Source of the DNA: Lindgomyces ingoldianus | Lineage: Eukaryota > Ascomycota > Dothideomycetes > Pleosporales > Lindgomycetaceae | NCBI RefSeq assembly: GCF_010093535.1 | Contig: NW_022985192.1 | Location: 169,369 to 233,368 of the forward strand | Length of the DNA: 64,000 nucleotides | Direction: 5' to 3' | Part shown: in pieces, positions 1 through 10,594 of the stretch | How the letters are laid out: the number at the start of each line of letters is the position of its first letter | Position numbering within the stretch: position 1 is the first letter of the stretch | Notes under the pieces: generated by a model | What the model was told of the DNA's origin: nothing | Database searches by the model: none | The model's input: the letters and a program-made list of their open reading frames with translations, nothing else | Made by a program: the position numbers and the translations under genes

Positions 1-2
1 AA

Positions 3-218
3 TGCGAGACTGCATTTAAGCAGCTAATAGATGAAGCTAATAACCTTGTAGTCATGAGGGAGTGCTTCTCGGGGTTCAAGTACACAGGCCATAACGATTG
101 GAGGCCTTTTCTTGTGACTTGGGGAGGCATGAAGTGCGTATTTCGAGGTGGGGAATTGGTACGATACAGAGCTAATTTTGGATTAGTTTGCTGTATATTT
201 CGACATCGATGTATATGA
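3..218 (+). CDS. 3' end of an unrecognised gene, or a decayed remnant
   Basis: An open frame enters from the window edge and runs 71 codons to a TGA. The middle part has a protein-like composition (segments TGHNDWRPFLVTWGGMK and GGELVRYRANFG, rich in Trp, Gly and aromatic residues). I do not recognise the family. It could be the last exon of a gene starting before the window or a relic, since the next 3.7 kb is clearly decayed. No start codon or splice site can be tested inside the window. Confidence 0.3.
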   Translation, partial: CETAFKQLIDEANNLVVMRECFSGFKYTGHNDWRPFLVTWGGMKCVFRGGELVRYRANFGLVCCIFRHRCI

Positions 219-965
219 TCTGGACGTTTAGTAATGACATCTTAAACGGGCTTGAACGAGCATCGATGGCGAATAGTCGGGAGAGCCAGCCATCTAAGTA
301 TAAGAAAGGAGGATAAGTGTTGCACCCACAATCTTCATAAAGAAGCGCTGGAAGCAGCTAAGTACGGAGGTATGTTTGTTTGCCTAGGCAGCAAGAATAT
401 GCCGATGGAACCACGCACGCACTTATCTCATACCTTAGGCAATCTTAGCAAAAATCTTAAGAGAAAGCATCAAGAAAATTTAGGAAAGAATGATCTATTA
501 GTTGTAACTCCTGCTAGGTCAACCTTAACAATAACATGCGTAAAGATATACTTACAATGTTTATGGTACTGTTTTATTAGGCGATACATAAAATCGGCCC
601 CGTTATGCGTCAAGATGTAAGCTGTAAGTTATAATTCTTGTTAGTAGATTTGCTTCAGTCGTCCTCAATAATTCTTCCTTCTAATGCGTGTTTAAACATG
701 CCTCGTATTTTAATGATAGTTAAGAAAGGTCTTGCCCTCATGCGCTGTGTAAAAGAGAGAGATAATGAATAGGAAATGTATCTTGATTAGCAAATGATAT
801 AGACCATTGGTTATTAGTTAGCTTGTATCGTACCGCCGAGCTTACTTGCTTCGAAGTCTCATAGGCGGGTTATACAAGGGGCAGGTACTGTGCCGAACTC
901 AAATAAGTGACCGCGCCCAGAGCATGTGCATAAGGCTACACATCGCATTGTCTTTCGTTAAAACC
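219..965. other. No gene seen; decayed intergenic DNA
   Basis: The reading frame of about 120 codons at 252-620 has no recognisable motif, no splice sites and no upstream signals, and I treat it as chance. Base composition is mildly AT-rich and looks mutationally worn. No RNA gene or repeat was seen. Confidence 0.5.
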
Positions 966-1588
966 ATGAACCTGTCCCAGCTGCTGTTGCTTCTTGCACC
1001 ACTAGCCTGTTCTCATATCGTTCCTGCATCTCACCAGGCAGCACTCGTCAACCTTGACCCGCATTACGAACGCGAAAAGGTACCCGGCGATAACCCAGCA
1101 TATTTCTCTCGTGAAAAAGCAGCCGATCAGCTCTTCGAGATCACCGAATTCACTGTATCTCCGTATCCACCGATTCTGTAAGTACGACTTCGACATCGTG
1201 TGTGACTAGACGCAGCAGACGCTAACCAAGTTATAGAAACCATCGTATTTTCTTCTATCTCTGCGGCGATACGGGGCTCCGTGATTTACTTAGCCCTGGG
1301 AACGCGACGGTTAAGTTCTAGGTTAATTAGCTAAACTACGAAGATGAGCCGGAGTACAGGTTTAAGAACAAGATTTCCGAATTTAAATTACTTACCGTAA
1401 GGAACGAGGAAGATCTTACGTATGGCGGACCACTAGTCGAGGGCGTTAATGAAATGGTTGGTGATATCTTTCTGTTGCATTTTGGACACGATCCTGGGAA
1501 TGCGATAGTGGATATTGAAGCAGTAGCCAGGCTGCCGGATGACAGAATATTATTTGCTTTTAAGGCTAGGGTAGAGTATGAGGTGTAA
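966..1588 (+). pseudogene. Pseudogene of a small secreted ML-like (lipid-recognition) protein
   Basis: Two exons can be joined: 966-1177 and 1237-1588, separated by a 59-base intron with GTAAGT donor, GCTAACC branch site and ATAG acceptor. The joined frame is 188 codons and starts with a hydrophobic leader (LSQLLLLLAPLACS). Segments such as VPGDNPAYF, then VSPYPP across the splice, then FFYLCGD, and finally ARLPDDRILFAFKARVEYEV resemble small fungal secreted proteins of the MD-2-related lipid-recognition type. The frame is broken by TAG codons at 1319-1321 and 1328-1330, then stays open to TAA at 1586-1588. Both stops are explained by CAG to TAG changes, as made by RIP or deamination. The family call rests on remembered similarity and is moderate. 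An extra intron hiding the stops is unlikely because at most about 20 bases would have to be removed. Confidence 0.55.
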
Positions 1589-3330
1589 CAACGAAAGAAT
1601 CGATTATGAGCTTGATCTTGTGAGCCTGTTGGAGGGTTAGAGCTTTAGAGAGGCGTAGTGAACGTCGGTTGGGTTGTTTGGCTGATTTCCCATTCCCTAC
1701 CGTCCATATCGTCTTCTATTTTCTGCGAGCATATCGAATAATGGATGACTTTCCACGAGAAATTCTAGAAGTGAAGCACACCTAAGAGGCATATAACAGC
1801 TCATTTGCTACAGCAGATGCAATACGTATAGATATGGATAGAAATGCACTAGCACTACTTACAGGGTGACAAGGGTTTTAGAAAGATGTCCTATAAGATG
1901 AGACGGAAATGCGTCCTGTGGGGTAGATGCCGTGCTGCGGCATACGTAGCAGTGGCCATTCTGTTGCTAACGTGCTATTCTAAAGCTCTTTCTACGCCTT
2001 GTCTTACTATGCTTGATGGATAATCGTCCAAATGCGGGAATGGTCGACTTGAATAATGTTGAATTGGCAGCTATCAGACACGGCTCAGTTATTGACCTTG
2101 CAAGGCTTACATGGATTTCCGTCTGTTACGATGACCGACGGTAGAAGTCTGTAGGTTGTGAAGTCATGCTTAGTGAATATCCTGCAGAAGGTCGACACCT
2201 TTACTGGCAGCTGAGTTTCGGAATTGGTTGCATGTTGCCTATTGAAACACCATTAGCAGGTAGAACTTGATCGATGAAAAGACGAAGATTATTGCGGTAG
2301 CGGTAAGAGTTGTGGATGATGCGGCTTGGTAATGGCCTTCTATTGTTTCTTGGCATTTTCTAGATTCTCGTCGTAAGGGTCGCTCTAAATAGATCAAATA
2401 TGGCATACATCCATTTAAACCGGGCCACTTAAGTACCATATATTGATTAGAGCATATATTATAAAGGAAACTCTCTATTCTTTCAAATTTCTCTTGATAA
2501 TAGGTGAGTGGTGCATATATTAGGTGCTTGCTTCAAGTTCCCTAGAGGTCGTCGACCTCAAAGTTCTGACCTATGGATAAGCCCAGTTTTGGAAGCTGCT
2601 GAATGGGATTTTTTTCAATAACGTATTTCGTGCCCACGTATACAGCAGATATCCGTTTTCTTGCACAAGAGGACAAACCTGTTAGGACCGAGAGAAGGGA
2701 GGCATATGAGTTACCAAATACTTGGAGAGTGGTTAGCTCCGCCAGTGGTAATCGCTAGTATGAGACCACATAGTCTGTACAGGGATGAAACGATAGGAAT
2801 ATAGAGTAATTGAATGAGATGCAGGGATCAGGTTTGGCGGTGTGGTGATCGAAGGCGGCCGAGCTGCGACAAGTGACTCACATCAGGGATTGTTGTGGCC
2901 TAATAGAAGCAGCTGGCGCGGAAGAGGGAGGGCGTATGGAGTGTCGAGAGTAGAGAGAAAGGAAAAGAGTGAGAAGGTGGTAAAAGACGATGGCGAAAGG
3001 AGGGCATGTGATGGTAGAGGTTGGGTTGATTCCTGTTCCGGGCGTAGCGCGAAAGCCGGAAGCGAGGCCATGGTTGGCCTTACAAAGGGTGAACACCGGC
3101 AGGCAAGCACAAGCTAGCTATCAGTATATTTCTTTATTAACAGCTAATGCAACTTCCTACTGCACTGGTTTTGCTGAAAGCCGAGCTGAATTGGTGAAGA
3201 AAAGCTGTGATTCATTGCTCCAATGTTGAGGCTCTGTCGCAGTTTTTGACCACTGAACTTCGACTGCACGCTATGAAAATAGTGCATTTGTCCGTACGCA
3301 GCAGCAGCGTCACGGCCTGGATACGAGCGA

Positions 3331-3380
3331 TCGCGCACGAGCAGGATCACGTATCTATGTCACATGATGCTCGTGCGCGA
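3331..3380. repeat. 13-bp inverted repeat with 24-base spacer
   Basis: TCGCGCACGAGCA at 3331-3343 is perfectly complementary to the segment at 3368-3380, and part of the right arm (GTGCGCGAAC) recurs once more just downstream. It lies about 630 bases upstream of the decarboxylase-like gene. Function is unknown; it could be a regulatory site or a relic of a small element. Confidence 0.5.
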
Positions 3381-3412
3381 ACCTCCGTGCGCGAACATCT
3401 AGATATCCCCCT

Positions 3413-3432
3413 TTTCCTCCGTACGGAGGAAA
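3413..3432. promoter_or_regulatory. 20-bp perfect palindrome with CCG-N2-CGG core, possible zinc-cluster factor site
   Basis: TTTCCTCCGTACGGAGGAAA is a perfect palindrome. Its centre has inverted CCG/CGG triplets spaced by two bases, the arrangement bound by many fungal Zn2Cys6 regulators. It is about 575 bases upstream of the decarboxylase-like gene, within promoter range for a fungus. The palindrome is seen; the binding role is inference. Confidence 0.35.
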
Positions 3433-4007
3433 GACAAGAGCAATAGAACCAGAAACATGTTGCCCTCACCTTACCTACCCCGTACGCTGTGCACACCGTA
3501 CACCACTCTTACTCTTGCTACTTAAGCGCTCATACCATAAGCAGCTAGCTGAAAGGGCCTATTCAACAGCATTCGAATCAGGATTAATTATTCGACATAC
3601 TAGACACCAAAAATACAATATGCTGCAGCATGTAGTCTACCTTTGTGTCGTACACCCAGACGTTTGAAGTTCCTCCCCGCTTGTGCTTTCAAAATTGGGC
3701 TTAGTTATAGCTCAAAAATTCAGACTAGATTTTCCCTTCTCCGCCGTCTCAAGTGCCGAACATGACCACATGTTACCCCTGCAACACGCACTGCTCCCGA
3801 AGCCTCCTCCAATTGCCCCTCGATCCAAAGCGCGGGATCATGGGAGCAATGATCATGGACACACAAATCGTCGGAATTTCAGGACCTCCACACAACTCCA
3901 CTATCCGGGATCGACCGATGCCATCCGGGGCATAATCGCACTTGCTGTCCTTCATTGAAGAGTCTGCTAAACCTGCTTACGCTCTGGATATTGTTTAAGT
4001 TGACAAG

Positions 4008-5156
4008 ATGTTGAACAAGATCGCTCTCGAAGAAGCCTGGAACATTCCCGATGCCGCCTCGTTGGGAGGTTTCCAGCCCGGTTCTCTCGCTCCGAAAGGC
4101 GTCATCGGCGGCGACCTCGGCGCGAACCTCCTCGATATCCACGAGACGCGTCTACAACAAATGGACGAGAATGGAGTGGAATTCATGGTCCTGTCTCTCG
4201 TCTCTCCGGGGCCGCAAGGGCTTGCTAATAAAGCTGGGGCAGAAAAATTGGCTCAGGTAGCGAACGATAAGATGAGTGAGGCCGTCATGAAGAATCCGAC
4301 GAGGTTTGCAGGTTTGGTGTCGCTGAGTATGCATGATCCCGCGCAGGCGGGCGAGGAGCTGAAGAGGTGCTGGAATGAATTGGTGGGGTTTGTGGGGGTT
4401 ATTCTCAATGATTTCCAGTCTGCGGGAACGGATGGCAACACCATGCTCTTCTACGACGACCCAATATACGACATCTTCTGGAAGACTGCCGAGGAGCTGA
4501 ATGCTCCTGTGTACATCCACCCGCGCTCCGCAACCCCTGAGATTACTGAGAAGATGTGGAAAGGTCGCGAACACCTCGCTTTTTCTACCCTCGGCTACGC
4601 AAACCGCGTTAACATGCACCTCCTGGGCATCATAACTGCCGGCGTGCTCGATCGCTTCCCCATGGTCAAACTTGTGGTTGGTCACATGGGTGAGCACATA
4701 CCCTACGATCTATACCGCATCGACCACAAGCTTAACCGCGCTCGCTTCCCTCAGATGCGTATGCGAAAGGACAAGCTTATTCGCGACTACTTTGGCACGC
4801 AAGTCTTCATCACTACATCTGGACATTTTAGCACTGCCGCTCTGCTCTGCGCGATGACTGAAATTGGTACGGAGGCTATTATGTTCAGTATTGACTACCC
4901 ATTTGAGAGTATTCCGAATGGATGTGTGTGGTTTGATGAGCATGTGAAGGATACGTTGAATGCGCGAGATTTAGTAAGGATTGGCAGAGGGAATGCGTTG
5001 AAAGTTTATGAAAGACTGAGGGAAGGAAATGGACCGCATGGTTTGAAGGAGATGACAGCGGCTGAATGTGATGTTGGAGGGCTGAGGATGAAGGATGGAG
5101 AAGTGGAATTTGGATTGTATAACAAAGATTGGAGTCGGAGGTTGGTGAAGCAGTGA
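4008..5156 (+). CDS. Amidohydrolase-2 family decarboxylase, 2,3-dihydroxybenzoate decarboxylase-like
   Basis: A 382-residue intronless protein of the ACMSD/amidohydrolase-2 family, metal-dependent (beta/alpha)8-barrel enzymes that decarboxylate hydroxybenzoates without oxygen. The N-terminus IALEEA puts the metal ligand at Glu8 with Ala at position 10, as in fungal 2,3-dihydroxybenzoate decarboxylases. Further signatures are VYIHPR (His171), GHMGEHIPYDLYRI (His226, catalytic), TTSGHFST and FSIDYPFE (Asp296). SMHDPAQAGEEL and LNDFQSAG also match the family. It is about 40 residues longer than the roughly 340-residue Aspergillus enzymes; the extra part is a C-terminal tail (from about 340) of unknown role. 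The start at 4008 places Glu8 correctly. A cytosolic role in salicylate-type or gallate-type aromatic acid turnover is inferred; the exact substrate cannot be read from sequence. Confidence 0.9.
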   Translation: MLNKIALEEAWNIPDAASLGGFQPGSLAPKGVIGGDLGANLLDIHETRLQQMDENGVEFMVLSLVSPGPQGLANKAGAEKLAQVANDKMSEAVMKNPTRFAGLVSLSMHDPAQAGEELKRCWNELVGFVGVILNDFQSAGTDGNTMLFYDDPIYDIFWKTAEELNAPVYIHPRSATPEITEKMWKGREHLAFSTLGYANRVNMHLLGIITAGVLDRFPMVKLVVGHMGEHIPYDLYRIDHKLNRARFPQMRMRKDKLIRDYFGTQVFITTSGHFSTAALLCAMTEIGTEAIMFSIDYPFESIPNGCVWFDEHVKDTLNARDLVRIGRGNALKVYERLREGNGPHGLKEMTAAECDVGGLRMKDGEVEFGLYNKDWSRRLVKQ

Positions 5157-5363
5157 GGGGCCAGCCCGTGATTGGAATGGCACATTTTGTGAGACTGGAT
5201 TAGGTGAGGGGTTATCTCCTGAGCCAACCTCAGTTTCCATTATTCGTATCGGACCTCAACCAGGCAATTGCACCAACCATGAAGCCAAGAGTATTATACA
5301 AGAGCAATTGCTGGCAGCCATCTGGCTTTATGCACGTACATCAGTAAAGATAACCAGAGCCGG

Positions 5364-6740
5364 CTAATCCTCGCCCTCTCCTTCAGCATCATCATCCTCA
5401 TCATCCGCCTCGTCTCCCTCGTCCTCACCCGTCCTCTCCCCCTCCTTACATTCAGTCTCGTCACCACCTCCATCAACATCCCAAGCCCAAATCTTACCCC
5501 TCGTCTTCTGTTTCATCCCCTCCGCATCTTCCTCATCCTTCCCATCCTCTTCGATCTCGTTTCCATCACTCCCACTCCCACTCCCACTGTCCCTATTCTT
5601 ACTACCCACCTCCCTCCTTACGCCCCTCAAAACACCCCAACCCAACTTTTCCCCATAAACATCCCTCGGCCATTCATCCAAAACCACATCCCGTACCTCT
5701 CCCTCAGCGTCCACAAATTTCCACACCCCGCGTGCAAGTACCGTCCCCTTCGTCCAGAGCTTCTCAACTTCTTGAGTTGAGCCGAAACTATTGTAGTGCC
5801 ATTCGCCTGCCTCTCTGCCGGCTTCATCTTCATCTCCCTCTCCATCTTCGTCACTGTGACCGTAGTTGTATCTATGACCAGGGTTATTCCGCTTCAACAG
5901 TTGCTTCCGTATCGGCTCCAACCTCTCAATCTCCTTGAAATACATCGTCGTTAGGATCTGATTATATTGATTGATGGTGAGAGATGGATGTGGTAGTGGT
6001 TTATGGATTCCAGTGACCCAGGATGGACGGTCTGGGGGGTTGGTGTCGTATTTTAGTGTGGCAAGGGCACGATGTAGGGGTGTTGATGAGAGTGGTGGGA
6101 AGGGTTTATGGGGTCCGGGTGGGGTGAGGGATAAGGGCTGGGAGAGACAAGCTTTGTTGTGTTGGTAGCAATGGCTGGTGAATGGCATTCGTCGACCGGC
6201 TTGGTGCAGTTTCGATGGTGAGTCGTAGATGCTGTCGGAGAGACGCATGCGTTTGCGGACAGGGGCTGGAGAAGAAGAGCTGCATAGGCTAGATGGATCG
6301 AGGTTTTCGATATCGGTGGAATCTTCGACAGGGTGGTCGTCGGTGTCTATGTCAGTTTCCATGTCGTCGACAAGCTCGACTTCCGGAGGTCCACCTTTCT
6401 CCTGCTCCTCCTCCTCCTCCTCCTCCTCCACTACCTCCGTTTTCTCTTCGTCTTCTTCGACATCACCACCACCAAGGACTACCATTTCATGTCCACCAGA
6501 AACTTCACCCTCGCTATTTCTATCACCACCGCGACCACTACCTCCGACCTTTCCCCCCTCAAGCCACTTCCGAACTTTCATTTTCCGCTCTCGCCCCCTC
6601 TTACTAGTCTCCTCCGGTAAACGATCGTATGATACTAGTGTCCTAAACGTCATTAGCACTGCCGGTCTCCTGGTTTGGGCAACCTGGGCAGGGATTGAAT
6701 ACATTGAGGAAAGAGCAAATTCTTACCTCTTCACTCTCAT
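5364..6740 (-). CDS. Highly acidic low-complexity protein, function unknown, two exons
   Basis: I model a 14-base first exon (6740-6727, ATGAGAGTGAAGAG) and a second exon 6642-5364, joined across an 84-base intron with GTAAGA donor, GCTAATGAC branch site and TTTAG acceptor. The join gives MRVKRTLVSYDRLPEET and 430 residues. The alternative start inside the intron (6704) would need intron sequence as code. The protein has a basic N-terminus (KRGRERKMKVRKWL), a poly-Glu run coded by repeated GAG/GAA codons near 6400-6430, a possible nuclear signal (VRKRMRL), and a C-terminal tail made almost wholly of Asp, Glu and Gly. One less biased stretch (YNQILTTMYFKEIERLEPIRKQ) looks like a folded or helical segment. 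The composition suggests a nuclear or chromatin-associated protein, but no domain is recognised. Confidence 0.75.
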
Positions 6741-7285
6741 CTTCCTATGAGGTGGGGTTACGGATGGTGGTGTGTTTGCGGGTAGACGCGCATACGGGTA
6801 GTGTGATGAGGGCCCGTTGTAATGGGCACGAGATTTGGAACGTGCCATAATACCTCTGCGTTTATCTTCCCGTATCCTTTCGTGTAGAGTCTAAGGTTTA
6901 AGGCCGAATGGGTCGTGATTGCGAGTTGATGGGTTGGTGGGGAGTGGATTGTGGTGTTGTTGTGTGATGGGTAGATAGAGCCCACTGTTTTTCGCCGTTT
7001 CTGGAGGGTGTGAGTTTGTTTGTGGTGGGTGGCGGGCGAGAAGATTCTGCGCGGCTTGGGAGAGGTTTGGCGGTGAAAGTCCTGGAGGCGTAGAAGGTCT
7101 CGTGGCCACGAGTGTGCACAGGTGAGTATTACGCCCACGGCCCGGGTTGCGCTGTAACATTTTCGAAAGTGCAAACGACTGACTATCAGTACGGAAGGTA
7201 TCTTCTCAGAACAGAGTGATACAAGATCGACCCCAGAGGCTGCTTAGGTGTGGAATATGTCAGGTGATATCTGCCCAATGATTTA
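6741..7285. other. Intergenic, upstream of the acidic gene and downstream of the membrane-protein gene
   Basis: Contains the 5' leader of the acidic-protein gene (minus strand) and the 3' flank of the next minus-strand gene. Three overlapping minus-strand frames at 6758-7174 are Thr/His/Pro-rich without motif and look like leader sequence, not genes. Confidence 0.5.
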
Positions 7286-8111
7286 CTATGCATCCCCTCT
7301 ACCATCGTGATCCATCGATTTGCCAGCCGCTTGGGGGTTGACACGTAACCGGATTCTCCCAGGACTTTCCAAAGAGACCACCACGCTTGGTTCGTCATCA
7401 CCGTCGTCATCCTCATACTCATCTTCGGGTGTAGAATCCAAAATGCCCTGCCCATACCAGCGTCGTCCATTGGGTCGAGGCCAAAAGCGACCATATTTCC
7501 AAAACGCGAGGAAGCCTAGTAGACAGATTGCTGCTATCGTCCCCAAGGCGATACCAGCTCTTCGGCTCTCGATCCGGGTCGCACGCAACTCTAGGTTAGG
7601 TTTAGCAGCTGTAATGTCGAAAACACCGACACCCGTTCGGCAGCTACAGCTTTCATCTTGAAATTCCAGGAAGCAACAGAATGTGTCGTCGCCACAGGGT
7701 GTCAATGGACTTGGACCCGATCCACTATTCCAGCTATGCTAGAAGCATATTAGCTACTCTGCTCTACATTCGCAACCAATTCAAAAATGCTTCGAATTTC
7801 CACCCTGTTGGACTCACCACACAAACCTCATTACATCCCTCCTCCTTCCAATCAGGCCCTCTACAGGCGCCGCGCCAATAACTTTGGATTAGGTGTTCGG
7901 GCTCGATCTGAGAGCGGTGCGAATGCAGGCATAAGGTATCTTTATAACATGTCTCACCTTCACCACAGCACATATTGGAGGTTGGACTGCAGGGGAAGTA
8001 GTGTTCTGCTGGGATGCCGTTGGGCCAGTAGCATAGTGTGTGGGCTTTGTGGGCCAAGAGGAGGAGCGCTATGGGGATGAAATAGCTATGAGATGGGAGG
8101 TGGGGTTTCAT
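7286..8111 (-). CDS. Cys-rich single-pass membrane protein with signal peptide, fungal family of unknown function
   Basis: Two exons, 8111-7818 and 7738-7286, are separated by a 79-base intron (GTGAGT donor, AGCTAAT branch, CTTCTAG acceptor). The joined product has 248 residues. It shows a signal peptide (about 1-25, PIALLLLAHKAHT), a Cys-rich outer domain starting CYWPNGIPA and containing MCCGEG, then RGACRGPDW, and after the splice CGDDTFCCF and CSCRTGVGVF. A membrane helix follows at about 159-178 (AGIALGTIAAICLLGFLAFW), then a short acidic cytoplasmic tail. The arrangement CYxPxG ... CCG ... RGxC ... PCGxxxFCC ... GxGxF ... TM is common in ascomycete surface proteins with no assigned function. 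The splice restores the Cys pattern across the two frames, which supports the model. A role in surface sensing or wall contact is only a guess. Confidence 0.8.
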
Positions 8112-10594
8112 TTTGAGGGTTATTTAGGAATAATATTATTGAACGTGGGGATTGACTCGGACGATGACTTGAGATGGGTAAGATGAAGTTAATAAGGTGA
8201 CCAGGTGTGGGGCTGTGCTGCGAGTGTGGCGTAAGGCTGAAGCGAAAAGGTCTAGCCGTTTTGGACCAACGAGGTTCAGAGCATATTGAAGTATGGTAGA
8301 GATGGCTAGTAGGCTCGTATGATGTATGTGTGGTAGAGAACTGTTGCAAAGTACTATAGCTGTAGCCGTAGCGGGATAGAATCTCCGAGTTTTCAGAGGT
8401 TTCGGCCCGTCTATAGTTGCTCGATACCGACACAGCGGCTATCAAAATGGTATCACTAATGTCTCCTTGCACATGGCCTTCCTGATATCTTACATTCTAG
8501 TAGAGCGCCTCTTCTACCGTCAAGAATATGTCAACTTCCACTTGATCTCCTGTGTTCTCGGAGAGCACTTGTTTGTAGTCGAATGAACTGGAGAGATATT
8601 TGAATCCCTTTCAGAAAGGTGGGAGTCGTTCAGGGTAGATTCTAGATTGAATAAAGCGAATTGCGGCTCATGAATTTTTTCCGCGGTGCCACTAACCCAA
8701 TTCCGTATCCAGGAGAGATATCTGCCATAAAAGATATTGACTTTAAAAGCATGGTGGAGGCTAGAAGGGGGCTGGGCTTTGTTGGAAAGCATCCATGGTA
8801 TATATTAATGGTGTTTGTTCTCTAAGAAGTCTATGTGATCATAAATGGTCCTTTAGTAGAAAATATGAAGCCGCTATGATCACAGATGCTCAGAATCATG
8901 ACAGGGGGAGCGATGGGAGCGACGGGAGTTATAGGAAGCAGGGATAAAGCTTAACCGAGCTGGTTGGGAACTATGTAACGAAGGCGAGAGAACTCATCAT
9001 GGAGACCTTGCCAAAGTCTAGAAGTATCATTGCAATTTAGCGTACGGATGGCAAGCTGACTATCGGGGTAGGCCAAACTCACTTCCATCTTATTACCTCA
9101 ACTTGTTAGGCAGCAGGCTCCGAACTCCGAATACAAGTTTGGTTGGCTGCTTGTGGAGATCCAGCATGCGGTCAACTTTCCTTTCGACCTTTGGTTGCTG
9201 ACCGGCTATTTTTGCGTCTAAATTACCTACGGGCCGCTTCTTTGGCATCATTCTTCCAAAATTTGAGAATGTTCAATAGTCTCACCTGCATTCATCCCTC
9301 GACTATGCAATGTCGGTAGTAATGTCTCTAGCAGCAAACAGTGAAAAGCGAATGGTTTGGACAAAGTAAATGCCTGAACCAGAGGGAGGCTAGCCGTGCC
9401 ACAATAAGTTACAACATTGAAGGCTAGGAATTTGATTCCTGGATTTTTTGAAAACTAGCTGGGAATGCGATACCAGAACGAACTGGTATTCTATAGATGC
9501 ATCTAAGATGCCCGCGAATGTGGAAATACTTCAGCGGTTTGGCCAAATATAAAAAGAGTATCCGTGTTTTAGTGCTTTCCAAGTAACCAGGGGAAATGAA
9601 TGTTCGAAGATCCGGATAGATGAAAGCCAAGAGTGATGGATTGGAAGCCAATAACAACACCACGTGCTGGTCGCGGATAACCACCAACTAATCCAGCGAT
9701 AAAAAAGAAGCGTAGGATTTGGCCTATGTATTCTGTGGTCTCGTTTCATTCGAACCATTATCCACCTGGCACTGAGTTCCAATTAAGGAACGTGGCAAAA
9801 GGACCGTATCTAGTTCACAATCTCGAAGTCGGTTCCATCCGGCGAATACCTTGTGCGTGCTGAGCAAATCATTATCTATGAAGCTCATGTAGGAATGGCA
9901 CAATGGTAGACGGAATGGGCCGAGTTGAAGATCTCCGACGGGCAGGAGAGGAAGTCCCTTGCCCGCGGTCAGCATCCTGGGGTTTTACAATGCAAATGAT
10001 CCCAGAATTTCGTTTAACAAGTGGAACAGTCCCACTTGTTACACTATGCCTAGTTCGAAGGGTTTGTTCAGTTAGAAAGAGAATAGAACATGGAAAGGTA
10101 GTCTAGGGTCGTGACCTTATTCATGCGGGTTTCGAGAGAATTTTAGTCATATTAGGGATTCTCTCTTATACTGGGCTACACCATCTCAATGCTCAAGCTC
10201 TCATTCGTTCCTGGCACGAGGCTCAATTCAAGGTTTTTGTTCTTTTTGAGGTAACAAGCCAGCTGCGTGGCACTCGACATCTTGCAGGACTTCGCCTATG
10301 ATATAAATGCTTTCAGAATCCACTCCACTCTAAGGGCCAATATCTAGCGCGAGGGGTAGTAAGATGAGGAATGATGGAATGAAGTGTTAAGGTGAAAGTT
10401 AGTGGTGTTGGTCGATGTTGAAGGGATAGCAGGCTCGGCAAGTGGCGGAATTTCCCGCCTTGGCTCTGTCTCGAGCTCACCCGAGAACCTCACCACGAAC
10501 TCGTTCACAGAGCTGTCGCCCTGCTGCACCACCACCATCACCAATTGACCTATCTGCACTTGTTTTCCGCATAACCGCCAGTTAGGTGCTCAAG
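8112..10594. other. 2.5 kb without a supportable gene
   Basis: Scattered 60-130 codon frames (8086-8472, 8520-8792, 9424-9975 on minus; 9903-10106 on plus) overlap one another, show no motif and no consistent splice signals. The region just before 10595 is the promoter and leader of the complex I subunit gene. No RNA gene or repeat was seen. Confidence 0.5.

Larger units (their letters stand above)
1589..4007. other. No gene seen; worn intergenic DNA with inverted repeats near 3.3-3.4 kb
   Basis: Several overlapping frames of 60-90 codons at 2840-3960 lie on both strands over the same bases and carry no motif or intron signals, so none is supported. The stretch 1589-2840 looks decayed like the pseudogene before it. 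A 13-bp inverted repeat and a 20-bp perfect palindrome near 3.33-3.43 kb are listed separately. Confidence 0.5.

Noticed and set aside
2842..3446. Several overlapping 60-90 codon frames
   Set aside because: Frames occupy both strands of the same bases with no motif, splice signal or leader; consistent with chance.
4152..4697. 181-codon minus-strand frame opposite the decarboxylase gene
   Set aside because: The plus strand carries full-length family motifs in one frame; the antisense frame has none.
6229..6750. Ser/Pro/Thr-rich plus-strand frames opposite the acidic gene
   Set aside because: They are shadows of the repeated GAG/GAA codons on the minus strand, where splice signals and a coherent start exist.
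9424..9975. Minus-strand frames of about 85 codons
   Set aside because: Three overlapping frames with Trp/His-rich composition and no recognisable domain; no exon partner.
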